DNA from: Lewinella sp039816955
GTDB taxonomy: Bacteria; Bacteroidota; Bacteroidia; Chitinophagales; Saprospiraceae
Direction: 5' to 3'
Length of the DNA stretch: 64,000 nucleotides
Assembly: GCA_039816955.1 (NCBI GenBank)
Contig: JBCBWU010000007.1
Span: 1-64,000 of the forward strand
The position numbers and the translations under genes are program-made. The notes below the pieces were generated by a model, which ran no database searches, was not told the DNA's origin, and saw nothing but the letters and a program-made list of their open reading frames with translations. Positions 1-8,881 of this stretch are shown here, piece by piece. Numbering within the stretch: position 1 is the stretch's first letter; the number at the start of each line of letters is the position of its first letter.

Positions 1-155
1 ATTTCAATCTGCTGGAGCGTGGCTAAATCTGCTTCACTATCGCTGATGCCTTTGATGTCCTTGATGCGTTCGTCGGATAGGGAGATGACGAATTGCCCTA
101 CGATGCGATCGGTGGCGTAGATGGAAACTTCTTTAGGGTCAGTATTGGTGGCCAT
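1..155 (-). pseudogene. Peptidase_S74 (endosialidase chaperone) domain fragment, runs off the window edge
   Basis: The minus strand is open from an ATG at 155 to the window edge. It encodes about 51 residues including SDERIKDIKGISDSEADL and ATLQQIE, the characteristic start of a Peptidase_S74 self-cleaving chaperone domain found at the C-terminus of fibre-like surface proteins. The long fibre body that should precede this domain is absent: instead, the DNA switches near 147-156 to plus-strand sequence coding for the interior of another fibre protein. The fragment is therefore probably a 5'-truncated gene produced by inversion or recombination between related genes, or an assembly join at a repeated gene family. 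The domain continues beyond position 1 and cannot be assessed further. Confidence 0.6.
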
Positions 156-2222
156 TATAACTTTCCTACTACCGACGGTACTGCTACTCAAGTGCTAGCC
201 ACAGATGGTAGTGGCGCCGTAAGCTGGGCTGATGTGAGTGCGAAAAGCCTAGCTGACACCGACGGCAACACCCAAATCCAAGTCGAGGAAAGCGATAATG
301 AAGACATTATCCGCTTTGACCTGGGCGGTACCGAATTCATGCGCTTGGACAGTGGGCGCATTGAGATCGTGAATAATGGGACTTCGGTCTCTATTGGTGA
401 AGGCGCTGGTGTTGTAGATAGCTCCTCTGATGCTAGGAATGTATTCATTGGCTACGAGTCGGGAAATGCCAATACAGATGGTGATGCCAATACTTTTGTG
501 GGACAACAATCGGGTTATTCAAACACCACAGGGGAAGACAATACTTTTATTGGCCGGGGTGCCGGATATTCTAATGATACGGGAGGAGATAATACGTTTC
601 TAGGCCGCAGTGCGGGGCGGGAAAATACAACGGGAAGTGATAATGTATTTGTAGGTCGAGGTTCGGCTTATTTTAATGAATCAGGCTCTAGTAATGTTAT
701 TATGGGTCGGAATTCGGGCTTTAATAATTTGACGGGTTACAGCAATACTTTTCTAGGTCGAAGTGCGGGCTATAGTAATGAATCGGGCTATGACAACACC
801 ATTGTAGGCAGGGGCGCGGGCTACAATAATGTCAGTGGTCATTCTAATATTTTCCTCGGTTATCAAGCTGGGTACGATGAAACCGGAGACAACAAACTCT
901 ACATACAGAACAGTATTTCTTCTTCCCCACTCATCTACGGCGAATTTGACAACGACTTTCTCCAAATAAATGGCCGACTTTCGACAACCGGAGGATTAAC
1001 GGACGCTGATGGCGACACTAAGATCCAAGTGGAAGAGAGCAGTAATGAAGATATCATTCGCTTTGATCTGGGCGGTACGGAGTTTATGCGCTTGGATAGT
1101 GGACGGATTGAAACTTACAATACTGGTAATTCGGTCTTTATTGGTGAAGACGCGGGGCAAAATGATGATTATGACGGTAACGTCAATGTTTTTGTGGGCT
1201 ACAAAGCGGGTCAGGATAATACTACTGGCTACAGAAATACCTTTATTGGAGCAGAATCAGGTGACGCTAATATTTCTGGTGACGAGAACATCTTTGTCGG
1301 TTTTAAGGCTGGATATTCTAGCACGACCGGTAATCAGAATACAATGCTGGGTGATCGAGTTGGTTTCAAGAATATATCAGGAAGCGACAATGTATTGATC
1401 GGGGCAGCGACGGCTTATAACGCAACCACGGGCTATGGAAATACAATGGTGGGGTATGCTGCGGGCCTAACTGCAACCGGAGATCGTAACGTGTTTTTAG
1501 GCTATAAAGCGGGTTCTAATGAAACGGGGGATAACAAGCTTTACATTGCCAATTCTGATACTTCCAATCCTTTAATCTACGGCGAGTTTAACAATAAGTT
1601 GTTGACAGTCAATGGCTCTATGGGAGTGAAGGAAAGCCTCACCGGTGGCAGTAATTATGTTTTTACCATAGAAAATACCCAAAATGATAATAGTGATGAC
1701 AATAGTGGCCTGCTGATAAAAGCCGGACACGATGACTATAACGCTAGCAAGCAATCTTCCCTGATCCGTTTCAATACGCCTAATGGTACTAACCTAGGTA
1801 GAATACGCCAAGAAAGTGGTAGTGAGATAAAACTGATCACCTCTTCTGACCGTCGTTTAAAAGAAAACATCCTACCCACCAAATATGGTCTAGCGGATAT
1901 CCTGAAAATAGAAGTCAAAGACTACAACTTCATTACAGATGCCGATGATCACGTTAAAACAGGCTTCATCGCGCAGCAACTGCATCCCATTTTTCCCACT
2001 GCGGTAGCCGTTGGTGATGATCCCAAGACCAATCCGTGGGGCGTAGATTATGCGGGTTTAACACCACTCTTGGTCAAGGGAATACAAGACCAACAGCAAT
2101 TCATTGACGCGCAAAGCGAGATCATCGAACGGCAACAGCAAGAGATCGATCTACTCCAGCAAAAGCTAGAAAAAATTGACGCTTTAGAAGCCCGCCTGGA
2201 AGCATTCCTGCAGAACCAATAA
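93..2222 (+). CDS. Repeat-rich fibre-like surface protein with C-terminal Peptidase_S74 domain
   Basis: A 709-residue frame. Residues about 19-50 carry the YNFPTTDGTATQVLATDG type of linker common in Bacteroidota fibre proteins. Two blocks (about residues 113-262 and 353-476) consist of 12-15-residue repeats built on N-T-F-[ILV]-G-x-x-[AS]-G-Y, resembling trimeric adhesin head repeats. Each block is preceded by a nearly identical IQVEES.NEDIIRFDLGG segment, so the unit has been duplicated. From about residue 585 (SDRRLKENI) a Peptidase_S74 domain follows, then a Q/E-rich coiled coil to the end. In this family the C-terminal domain assists trimer folding. There is no signal peptide, and the first 18 codons are antisense to an S74 fragment, so the real N-terminus is probably missing; the start at 93 is unlikely to be native. 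Confidence 0.75.
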   Translation: MPYDAIGGVDGNFFRVSIGGHYNFPTTDGTATQVLATDGSGAVSWADVSAKSLADTDGNTQIQVEESDNEDIIRFDLGGTEFMRLDSGRIEIVNNGTSVSIGEGAGVVDSSSDARNVFIGYESGNANTDGDANTFVGQQSGYSNTTGEDNTFIGRGAGYSNDTGGDNTFLGRSAGRENTTGSDNVFVGRGSAYFNESGSSNVIMGRNSGFNNLTGYSNTFLGRSAGYSNESGYDNTIVGRGAGYNNVSGHSNIFLGYQAGYDETGDNKLYIQNSISSSPLIYGEFDNDFLQINGRLSTTGGLTDADGDTKIQVEESSNEDIIRFDLGGTEFMRLDSGRIETYNTGNSVFIGEDAGQNDDYDGNVNVFVGYKAGQDNTTGYRNTFIGAESGDANISGDENIFVGFKAGYSSTTGNQNTMLGDRVGFKNISGSDNVLIGAATAYNATTGYGNTMVGYAAGLTATGDRNVFLGYKAGSNETGDNKLYIANSDTSNPLIYGEFNNKLLTVNGSMGVKESLTGGSNYVFTIENTQNDNSDDNSGLLIKAGHDDYNASKQSSLIRFNTPNGTNLGRIRQESGSEIKLITSSDRRLKENILPTKYGLADILKIEVKDYNFITDADDHVKTGFIAQQLHPIFPTAVAVGDDPKTNPWGVDYAGLTPLLVKGIQDQQQFIDAQSEIIERQQQEIDLLQQKLEKIDALEARLEAFLQNQ

Positions 2223-2314
2223 TCCATTGTACACGGCTGCACCCCCCCCGTCCTTAACCTCTATCCCAGAGCAGTAAGGTGCTCACACTCATTATGAATC
2301 TGAAAAATTAAATC

Positions 2315-3463
2315 ATGAAAAAGAAAAGTCTGATAACAAGTGCTGTTCTATTACTCCTTAGCCTATTTGTTACGCCTAGCGCACAGGCTCAAACGATTAG
2401 CTTCATTTTTGCCAATGCTGAAAACACCAATGACGGAACGGATGACTACTACGAGATAGATGTGATGATCTCAACGGATAGTGATTTTAAGTTGGGCTCG
2501 GGCCTACTGTACTTTAATTACAATACGGCCGCTTTTGGTGAAAACGTCCACGCGAATGACAATGTCGAATTTACTTATCCAGAGGGCGATTACATTTTAG
2601 GTGCGGTTAGTTTTTTGAACGTTTACGGTAGCTTTGTTACCAATGATAATACTAGCTCGCGCGTAGCCTTTAGCTGGCAACAAACCCTAAGTTCAGGCGG
2701 TATTGCGGCAGATAATGTGACGGCAGCAGCAGCGGCGCTCTTTCATATAAAAATCAAATACGAAGACGTAAGCGAAGACCCCAGTTTTTGTTTCGAAAGC
2801 GGTGAGGCTTTTGATGACCAGACGTACACCGCTTGTGGACCAGCCTCATTCGCGATTGCCGATTGTACGAACACCCCAGGTACGCAACTTCTAGATGACA
2901 ACTTTGACTGTTCGTTGGCTTCCTTGCCCGTTGAAATGTTGTCGTTTACCATAAAACCAAATGACAAGGATGTACAGCTTACTTGGTTAACGGCGACGGA
3001 AATCAATAACTCCCACTTTGAGATAGAGCGCAGCACCGATGCCCGCGTTTTCGAAAAAATTGGTCTAGTTGGTGGTGCGGGTACTACCCATTATGAGCAG
3101 CAGTACCAATTTGTGGATCAGCGTCCTGCTACCGGCACGAACTATTATCGCTTACGCCAAGTGGACTACGATGGGCAGTTTGATTATTCGGAGATTAAGA
3201 CCGCCTATTTTGAAACTGGAATAGCTGACTCTCCTAAGCTTTCCCTCTATCCAAACCCAACGTTGCATACGCTACATCTACAGTCGGAACAAAGGGGCAT
3301 TGAAAACATCGAGGTATTCAATTCCTTCGGCCAAAAGGTCTTAGAACAACAAGCCTCCGTATCTGAGTTGACGCATACAATTGATGTCGAAGGATTAGCT
3401 GCTGGAACGTATTACGTCAGGGCATCTAATTCCACTCAGTTGATCAAGTTTATCAAAGTTTAA
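2315..3463 (+). CDS. Secreted protein with T9SS type A sorting domain
   Basis: A 382-residue protein with a clear Sec signal peptide (residues 1-26, ending AQAQ). Residues about 27-200 form a beta-rich domain with GSGLLYFNYNTAAFG, which is reminiscent of cohesin-like or carbohydrate-binding domains, but I cannot assign it. Residues about 205-300 (VEMLSFTIKPND, then INNSHFEIERS) are the beta-sandwich that usually precedes the sorting signal in this phylum. The last 75 residues start with LSLYPNPT and end TQLIKFIKV, a T9SS type A C-terminal domain that directs export across the outer membrane and surface attachment. The gene directly precedes the dockerin-tailed gene at 3515, suggesting co-expression of two surface proteins. 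Confidence 0.85.
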   Translation: MKKKSLITSAVLLLLSLFVTPSAQAQTISFIFANAENTNDGTDDYYEIDVMISTDSDFKLGSGLLYFNYNTAAFGENVHANDNVEFTYPEGDYILGAVSFLNVYGSFVTNDNTSSRVAFSWQQTLSSGGIAADNVTAAAAALFHIKIKYEDVSEDPSFCFESGEAFDDQTYTACGPASFAIADCTNTPGTQLLDDNFDCSLASLPVEMLSFTIKPNDKDVQLTWLTATEINNSHFEIERSTDARVFEKIGLVGGAGTTHYEQQYQFVDQRPATGTNYYRLRQVDYDGQFDYSEIKTAYFETGIADSPKLSLYPNPTLHTLHLQSEQRGIENIEVFNSFGQKVLEQQASVSELTHTIDVEGLAAGTYYVRASNSTQLIKFIKV

Positions 3464-3514
3464 ATGATCCTACCAATGATGGATATAAAAGCAGTCTTTC
3501 AAAAGGATAATGTC

Positions 3515-4978
3515 ATGAATATCAAAGCCTTTATTATGCTTCTGGCAGTGGGTGCCTCCGTATTGTCCCACGCCCAAAGTTACCTGACCATCAATGGGGG
3601 ACAAGTGGTTGTGACCGGTAATGTCGTGGTACTGGAAAATACCAATTTTGTCAATGATGCCACCTTCGAGGCCCAGGACGGAACGGTGATTTTTAAGGGG
3701 AGCGACAACAGCAACAGTATTAGTGGCACCAATGCTACTGCGTTCAATAATCTAACCGTAGATAAGTCAAGTGAGACGCTTTGGTTGGCGTCCGATATTG
3801 AGGTCGATAAGGAGCTGGAAATGGTGTCCGGCATTTTTGATCTAGACAGCTATTACGTCACCCTAGGAACCGATTTTGGCACGCTTATCGGAGAAGACTC
3901 GGCCACCTACATCATGGCTTCCGATAGTGGCGAAATCATTAAAGTACTGGCATTGGACGCCCCCAATAGTGCTAATCCCGGGAACATGGGGATCGAAATT
4001 ACGTCAACGCAAAACTTGGGTTCCACCACCGTCAAAAGGGGGCACGTTGCGCATACCATTGGTAGTGAGACGGCCATCGAAAGATACTTTTCTGTTGAAC
4101 CTACCAATAATACCGACTTAGAAGCAACGGTCAAGCTCTATTACCTGGATCACGAGCTCAACACCCTCACCGAAAGCACCCTAGACATGTACCGACTGGG
4201 GGATAATGATGAATGGATCCATTGTTTCACCAATTCGGAGGATGATACGGAGAATTACGTTGAAGTGATTGGACAAGACATTTTGACGGTGTTTACCCTG
4301 GGTAAAGGTTTACTCAAAATCAGCGCGAAAGCTTTACTAGCCGGTGCTTACGATAATTCGGGTTTAATGACGGACGATTTAAGGTCTGGAGACTATCTAC
4401 CCACTGCCGAGCCCTACGCTGGACTAGGATTTTCGCACAGCGGAACGGAAGCTGTTTACGACGGCGTCTTTGACCGAACTTCTGATGATGCTGTCGTTGA
4501 TTGGATATTGTTGGAACTGAGAGATAAGGATGATAAATCGATTGTCATAGCTACCCGAGCTGCCCTCCTGCAAAAGGATGGAGACATCGTAGATATGGAT
4601 GGTACGTCTAGCGTCACTTTTGATGCTGCTGCAGATGACTATTACCTGGTGGTTCAGCACCGGAATCATCTAGGGGTCATGTCTACTTCGGCTATTAGCA
4701 TCTCAGAAACCACTACCACTTATGATTTCACCACTACGCTGGCCAACACACTCGGCGAAAGTAATGGTATCTTGGATTTAGGAGATGGCTACTACGCCCT
4801 CTACAGCGGAGACGCCGATGGCAGTGGGCAAGTCCAGAATACGGACATTTCACCCATTCTTACCATTCTCGGTACTGCGGGCTATTTACCAGGTGACTTA
4901 GACATGAATGGCCAGGTACAGAACTCAGATATTCAGAATCTACTGCAACCCTATATCGGTAAGGGCGAGCAATACTAG
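3515..4978 (+). CDS. Secreted surface protein with dockerin-like calcium-binding C-terminus
   Basis: The chosen ATG at 3515 gives a signal peptide (MNIKAFIMLLAVGASVLSHA, cleaved before QSY); a longer reading from 3464 would bury it. The N-terminal half is a beta-rich, possibly beta-helical region (VTGNVVVLENTNFVN, then GTVIFKGSDNSN). The second half has the LLAGAYD...M.DDLRSGDYLP...PY segment common near the C-terminus of Bacteroidota surface proteins. The end has two loops, DADGSGQVQNTD and DLDMNGQVQNSD, matching the calcium-binding D-x-D-x-x-G-x-V-x-x-x-D pattern of type I dockerins. It lacks a PNP-type sorting domain. About 487 residues; it starts within 52 bases of the preceding gene's stop. 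Confidence 0.8.
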   Translation: MNIKAFIMLLAVGASVLSHAQSYLTINGGQVVVTGNVVVLENTNFVNDATFEAQDGTVIFKGSDNSNSISGTNATAFNNLTVDKSSETLWLASDIEVDKELEMVSGIFDLDSYYVTLGTDFGTLIGEDSATYIMASDSGEIIKVLALDAPNSANPGNMGIEITSTQNLGSTTVKRGHVAHTIGSETAIERYFSVEPTNNTDLEATVKLYYLDHELNTLTESTLDMYRLGDNDEWIHCFTNSEDDTENYVEVIGQDILTVFTLGKGLLKISAKALLAGAYDNSGLMTDDLRSGDYLPTAEPYAGLGFSHSGTEAVYDGVFDRTSDDAVVDWILLELRDKDDKSIVIATRAALLQKDGDIVDMDGTSSVTFDAAADDYYLVVQHRNHLGVMSTSAISISETTTTYDFTTTLANTLGESNGILDLGDGYYALYSGDADGSGQVQNTDISPILTILGTAGYLPGDLDMNGQVQNSDIQNLLQPYIGKGEQY

Positions 4979-5061
4979 GCGGTACAGACGCATTGCAATA
5001 CGTCTCTGCGGCAAGCGGTTTAAACTCGACTTTTTTACAGAAGAATCAAAAACAATACAAA

Positions 5062-5412
5062 ATGAAATTCTCACTATTGATGTCCTGCTTCCTTCTTTCC
5101 ATACTAAGCATGAATGCCCAGCAATCCATAGCAGGGGTTTGGAATACGGGAAATGACAATACGAAGATTGAAATCACGGAAGTCGATGGCGTCTACGAGG
5201 GCAGAATATTTTCCTCCGACAATGATAAAGCACCCATTGGAAAACGCCTACTCAAAGACGTCCAACTAGTTGACGGAGAATGGCAGGGAAAACTATATGC
5301 TGCGAAGAGAGAGGAGTGGATGGATGCTGTACTGGAAGCAACAGGAGATGAACTGGCCATTACTGTGAAAGCGGGCTGGGTGAGTAGAACGGTAGAATGG
5401 TCGCGGGAATAG
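5062..5412 (+). CDS. DUF2147-family exported protein
   Basis: Starting at the ATG at 5062 gives 116 residues with a signal peptide (MKFSLLMSCFLLSILSMNAQ). The mature part contains AGVWNTGNDNTKIEI, YEGRIF and a closing VSRTVEWSRE, which match the small beta-barrel-like DUF2147 family of periplasmic proteins of unknown biochemical role. Length is normal for the family. Upstream in-frame codons to 4993 exist but would put 23 residues ahead of the signal peptide, so they were rejected. The gene is followed by an inverted-repeat element at 5426-5548. Confidence 0.75.
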   Translation: MKFSLLMSCFLLSILSMNAQQSIAGVWNTGNDNTKIEITEVDGVYEGRIFSSDNDKAPIGKRLLKDVQLVDGEWQGKLYAAKREEWMDAVLEATGDELAITVKAGWVSRTVEWSRE

Positions 5413-5425
5413 CTTCCTACTACTC

Positions 5426-5548
5426 GTTTCGCGGAATTCATTCCGCTTGCAATTCCCACTGGCGCCTGCGCCAAGCTTCTACGCTGTAGCCGGCTATGGC
5501 GCAAGAGTAAGGCTACGCGGACGGAGCACGGAATGAATTCCGCGAAAC
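5426..5548. repeat. Palindromic intergenic element with 20-bp perfect inverted ends
   Basis: GTTTCGCGGAATTCATTCCG at 5426-5445 is repeated as its exact reverse complement at 5529-5548. The 83 bp between contain a further weaker stem (GTAGCC near 5477, GGCTAC near 5511). No reading frame is supported. A shorter relative with arms GTTTCGCGGCATTCAT and ATGAATCCTGCGAAAC lies at 53992-54047. The layout resembles MITE- or REP-like dispersed palindromes; it could also act as a transcript-end hairpin for the gene upstream. Confidence 0.7.
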
Positions 5549-5612
5549 CATAAATGGGACGAATTAAATTTCAAGCTCAAAAATTTCGCGAAACCCGTAA
5601 AACAAATTCAAA

Positions 5613-6524
5613 ATGAATTACACAATCCCTGTTATATTCCTACTATTCAGTTGTAACCTACTGGCGCAAGATTTTGAACTCCTCAGAATCCAAACTGCTT
5701 ATTATCCCAATCAGGCTATTGAAGAATCCTTGATAGATACAGAAGTGGGTTTCTTAGAGTGGAGCGGGCGAATCGCTATTCCACAAGTCCTAAAAGGCAA
5801 GAGAACGATACTGGTTCATAGATTAGGATACAGTAATTTGAGGGTGGATACAGATAGTAACTTTGGTAGCACTACTATGGAAGACACCAAACATTATCAC
5901 TCTATTTTCTACAGTTTTGGGCTGATAAAGATATTGAGTCCCCAATGGCGGTTACTCATCAGTTTAAACCCAACACTCGCGTCTGACTTTAGCGATCCCT
6001 TAAGCAATAATGACTTATTGTTTCAGGGCAGTGCAATAGCCATGAAGACCAAAAATACCAGATTCCAGTATGGATTTGGAGTTGCCTACACTACTCGTTT
6101 CGGACGGCAGTTGGTCGCTCCTGCCGGTATGCTTAAGTACAATACCCCCAAGCTTGCTCTGGAAATCCTAGTGCCTACCGTCTTATCTGTGGTTTTCAAT
6201 AGGCAGCAAAAGTTTAACTATGGTCTGGCGGTTAATCTAAATGGTGGCTTGTTCAACAATACAGGTGAAAATCCAGCCACCAGCGCCCTGATTGATGAAG
6301 CAGCCTACAGTCGCCTAAATATAGGGCCGACTTTTGCTTTTAAACTGAATGAGGCCTTGAAAATTGACCTAACCGGAGGTATGGCAGTTGGTCGAAGGTT
6401 AGAGCTAATTGACTCGGCGGAAGAAATACTTGATAGGACGCCTGAGGCTGGCCCTTTTTTTAGACTGGGACTCTCGGTTATTCCGCCAGGAAAAAATGAG
6501 GACGTACCCTCCATCAACCTCTAA
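5613..6524 (+). CDS. DUF6268-type outer-membrane beta-barrel protein
   Basis: A 303-residue protein with a signal peptide (MNYTIPVIFLLFSCNLLAQ). The rest is rich in alternating hydrophobic strands with aromatic ends (RLGYSNLRVD, FQYGFGVAYTTRFGRQ, KFNYGLAVNLNGG), as in outer-membrane barrels, and the overall pattern fits the DUF6268 family. Its stop at 6524 lies only 14 bases before the ATG of the TolC-like gene, so it is probably the first gene of the efflux operon. What it contributes to efflux is unknown. Confidence 0.65.
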   Translation: MNYTIPVIFLLFSCNLLAQDFELLRIQTAYYPNQAIEESLIDTEVGFLEWSGRIAIPQVLKGKRTILVHRLGYSNLRVDTDSNFGSTTMEDTKHYHSIFYSFGLIKILSPQWRLLISLNPTLASDFSDPLSNNDLLFQGSAIAMKTKNTRFQYGFGVAYTTRFGRQLVAPAGMLKYNTPKLALEILVPTVLSVVFNRQQKFNYGLAVNLNGGLFNNTGENPATSALIDEAAYSRLNIGPTFAFKLNEALKIDLTGGMAVGRRLELIDSAEEILDRTPEAGPFFRLGLSVIPPGKNEDVPSINL

Positions 6525-6538
6525 TTCCCTACTTGGTA

Positions 6539-8875
6539 ATGATCAACAAAACTCTTTATAGTCTACTGTTACTATTGTTAACAGTGGGTGGACTCAGGGC
6601 GCAAAAAGATCTGACCGTAGTCATCCTTTCGGATGCAGCTGAACAGGATAATCACCTTTTTGAAACCGCCATCAAGACGGAAATAGCTGCACTGCTGGCT
6701 TCGCAATATCAACTGAGTTTTACAGAAGTTTATACCAATGGAAATGTTGCTCGTATCAACGAAGCACTGGCCAATGTGTATGCCCAAAACGAGGCGGATG
6801 TACTGATTGCGGCGGGGATGGTGTCTAGTAAAATACTCGCGGACCAAAATAACTTTCCAATACCTTCTATCGCCTCTATTCAGCTAAAAAGTAATGTTCC
6901 TAGCAGTTCATTATCGGCGAATGCAGTGAGCAGTATCTCTAATTTTACGTATATCAACTCGCCATTTAATATTGAAGAAGGTATACAGATATTGCAGGAA
7001 ATCTGTAGCTGCAATAATTTGGCTCTGCTCACTGAGTCCAATCTTTCTACTATTGGTTTTGAGCGAGAAGACTTCTATTCCGAAGCAGGAGTGAGCATCG
7101 AATGGGTAAGCCTCAATGCTGATTTAACCAAGGTGGTTCCCCAAATTCCGCGGGAGGTGGAGGGCGTCTATATTTTGTCTCCTTTAGCGCAGTACGCTCC
7201 CGAGCAAATTCAACGCTTTTTTGAGCAGATCAACGAACGTCGTCTGCTCTCATTTACGCTGGTTGATGAGCCTTTGCTTGACCTAGGCGCTTATGCAGCC
7301 TATGCAGTAAGTGATAATCTGAGAAAGATTCCCAGAAGAATTGCGCTCAACGTGGAGCAAATCGCAGAAGGGAAGGACCCCAAAGATTTTCCGGTTAACC
7401 TGGAAACCTTTTCCCATCAATTGGTGGTCAATATGAAAACGGTTAATCAGATTGGGAAATATCCCGCCTGGACTTTACTGGATAATGCCTTGTTGACCAA
7501 TATTAACCAACCAAGTACCCAACGCGTCCTTAGTTTGAAATCGGCCATTGCGGAGGGTATTCAAAATAACTTAGGTTATCAAATTGAAGCCAAACAAACG
7601 CAGATCAGCGCTAAGGAAGTGGATTTGGCAAAAAGTAGTTATTTGCCTCAACTAGATGTTGAGACAACGGGCTCATTTCTGGATGGAAACACGGTTGACA
7701 ACTCCTTTGGCAGCCAAGGTGATTTTAACTGGACGGCGGGTGCTACTTTCTCTCAATTAATCTTATCCGAACCAGCTTTAGCGAATATTGCTATCCAAAA
7801 ACTACTCTTTGAGAGTCAGCAACAGCTACAAGATCAATCTGAGCTGGATGTCATAGCGGAGGTGGCCCAGCGCTATTTCAGTTACCGGCAGGTCGTGTCG
7901 GTTGCTGAATTGCAGAATGAGAACATCAAAGCCGTCAATCAGAACTTAAGGATTGCTACGGATAAGCAAAAATTGGGCTACAGCGGAGCCAGCGATGTGT
8001 ACCGTTGGCAAACCGAATTGGACTTGGCAAAAACGGAACTGTATGGTACCAATGCTCAACTAAAATCAACTGCTTACCAACTGAATGAAACCTTAAACCG
8101 CCCCATCGGAGAGGTATTCGCGATTGAGGACTCCGACGATATTGATCAACTGTTAAAAGCGATGGGTCAAGTATTTAGTGTCCTCGTGCAAGACCAAGCT
8201 GCTTTACAGCAACTATCTGATTTTATGGCGCAGGAGGCGCTACAAAATCTGCCTGAAATTAAGCAGATTGAATTGGCCATCGCCGCTCAGGAGCGCATCT
8301 TGAAATCCAATCGGCGCGCCTTCTACTTGCCTACTGTTTCCTTTGGTGCTAGCTATAACTATCCTGTAGAAATAGTCAATCCGGGTGAGCCACCGCCCAT
8401 TCCTGATTTTGAAGCCAATGTCAATCCTACCTGGAATGCAGCCTTTAATGTGTCGGTGCCCATTTTTGCGGGCGCTTCGAGAAAATACCAGGCACAACAA
8501 ACAGCAGTGGGGCTCTATCAATTGCAGGATGAACAAAAAGACTTAAGCAACTTACTGGAAGTCCAGGTCAGAGCTAATCTAGAACTCGTCAATGCTTCCT
8601 ACAACAACATTCGGCTGACCAAAAGCGCAGCCGAAGCAGCGGAAAAAAACACGGTCATTATTCAAGACTTATATCGGTCTGGACAGGTGGATATCATCAC
8701 TCTAATTGATGCCCAAAACTCCCTATTGGGATCGCAGATAAATGCCACCAATGCCAAGTACCAATTTATGATCGATTATTTCACGCTACAACGTTCTGTT
8801 GGCTACTACTTTCTGCTCGATACCGAAGCTAACAGAATCAAGTTTGTTCAACGTTTCATGAGCTTTAAAAACTGA
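6539..8875 (+). CDS. TolC-family outer-membrane efflux protein fused to a periplasmic binding-protein-like domain
   Basis: The ATG at 6539 gives 778 residues with a signal peptide (residues 1-21, ending LRAQ). Residues about 22-320 do not belong to TolC: they read as an alpha/beta two-lobed domain (DLTVVILSDAAEQDN, ADVLIAAGMVSSKIL, ISNFTYINSPFNIEEGI, EGVYILSPL, AAYAVSDNL) resembling ABC transporter substrate-binding proteins of the ABC_sub_bind (PF04392) type. From about residue 330 to the end it is a normal outer membrane efflux protein, with paired helical hairpins (ANLELVNASYNNIRLTK, SGQVDIITLIDAQNSLLG). It heads the adaptor and pump genes, so it is the outer-membrane exit duct. The fused domain may sense or capture a ligand (inference). 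A TTG two codons upstream is a less likely start. Confidence 0.85.
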   Translation: MINKTLYSLLLLLLTVGGLRAQKDLTVVILSDAAEQDNHLFETAIKTEIAALLASQYQLSFTEVYTNGNVARINEALANVYAQNEADVLIAAGMVSSKILADQNNFPIPSIASIQLKSNVPSSSLSANAVSSISNFTYINSPFNIEEGIQILQEICSCNNLALLTESNLSTIGFEREDFYSEAGVSIEWVSLNADLTKVVPQIPREVEGVYILSPLAQYAPEQIQRFFEQINERRLLSFTLVDEPLLDLGAYAAYAVSDNLRKIPRRIALNVEQIAEGKDPKDFPVNLETFSHQLVVNMKTVNQIGKYPAWTLLDNALLTNINQPSTQRVLSLKSAIAEGIQNNLGYQIEAKQTQISAKEVDLAKSSYLPQLDVETTGSFLDGNTVDNSFGSQGDFNWTAGATFSQLILSEPALANIAIQKLLFESQQQLQDQSELDVIAEVAQRYFSYRQVVSVAELQNENIKAVNQNLRIATDKQKLGYSGASDVYRWQTELDLAKTELYGTNAQLKSTAYQLNETLNRPIGEVFAIEDSDDIDQLLKAMGQVFSVLVQDQAALQQLSDFMAQEALQNLPEIKQIELAIAAQERILKSNRRAFYLPTVSFGASYNYPVEIVNPGEPPPIPDFEANVNPTWNAAFNVSVPIFAGASRKYQAQQTAVGLYQLQDEQKDLSNLLEVQVRANLELVNASYNNIRLTKSAAEAAEKNTVIIQDLYRSGQVDIITLIDAQNSLLGSQINATNAKYQFMIDYFTLQRSVGYYFLLDTEANRIKFVQRFMSFKN

Positions 8876-8881
8876 TTAAGC

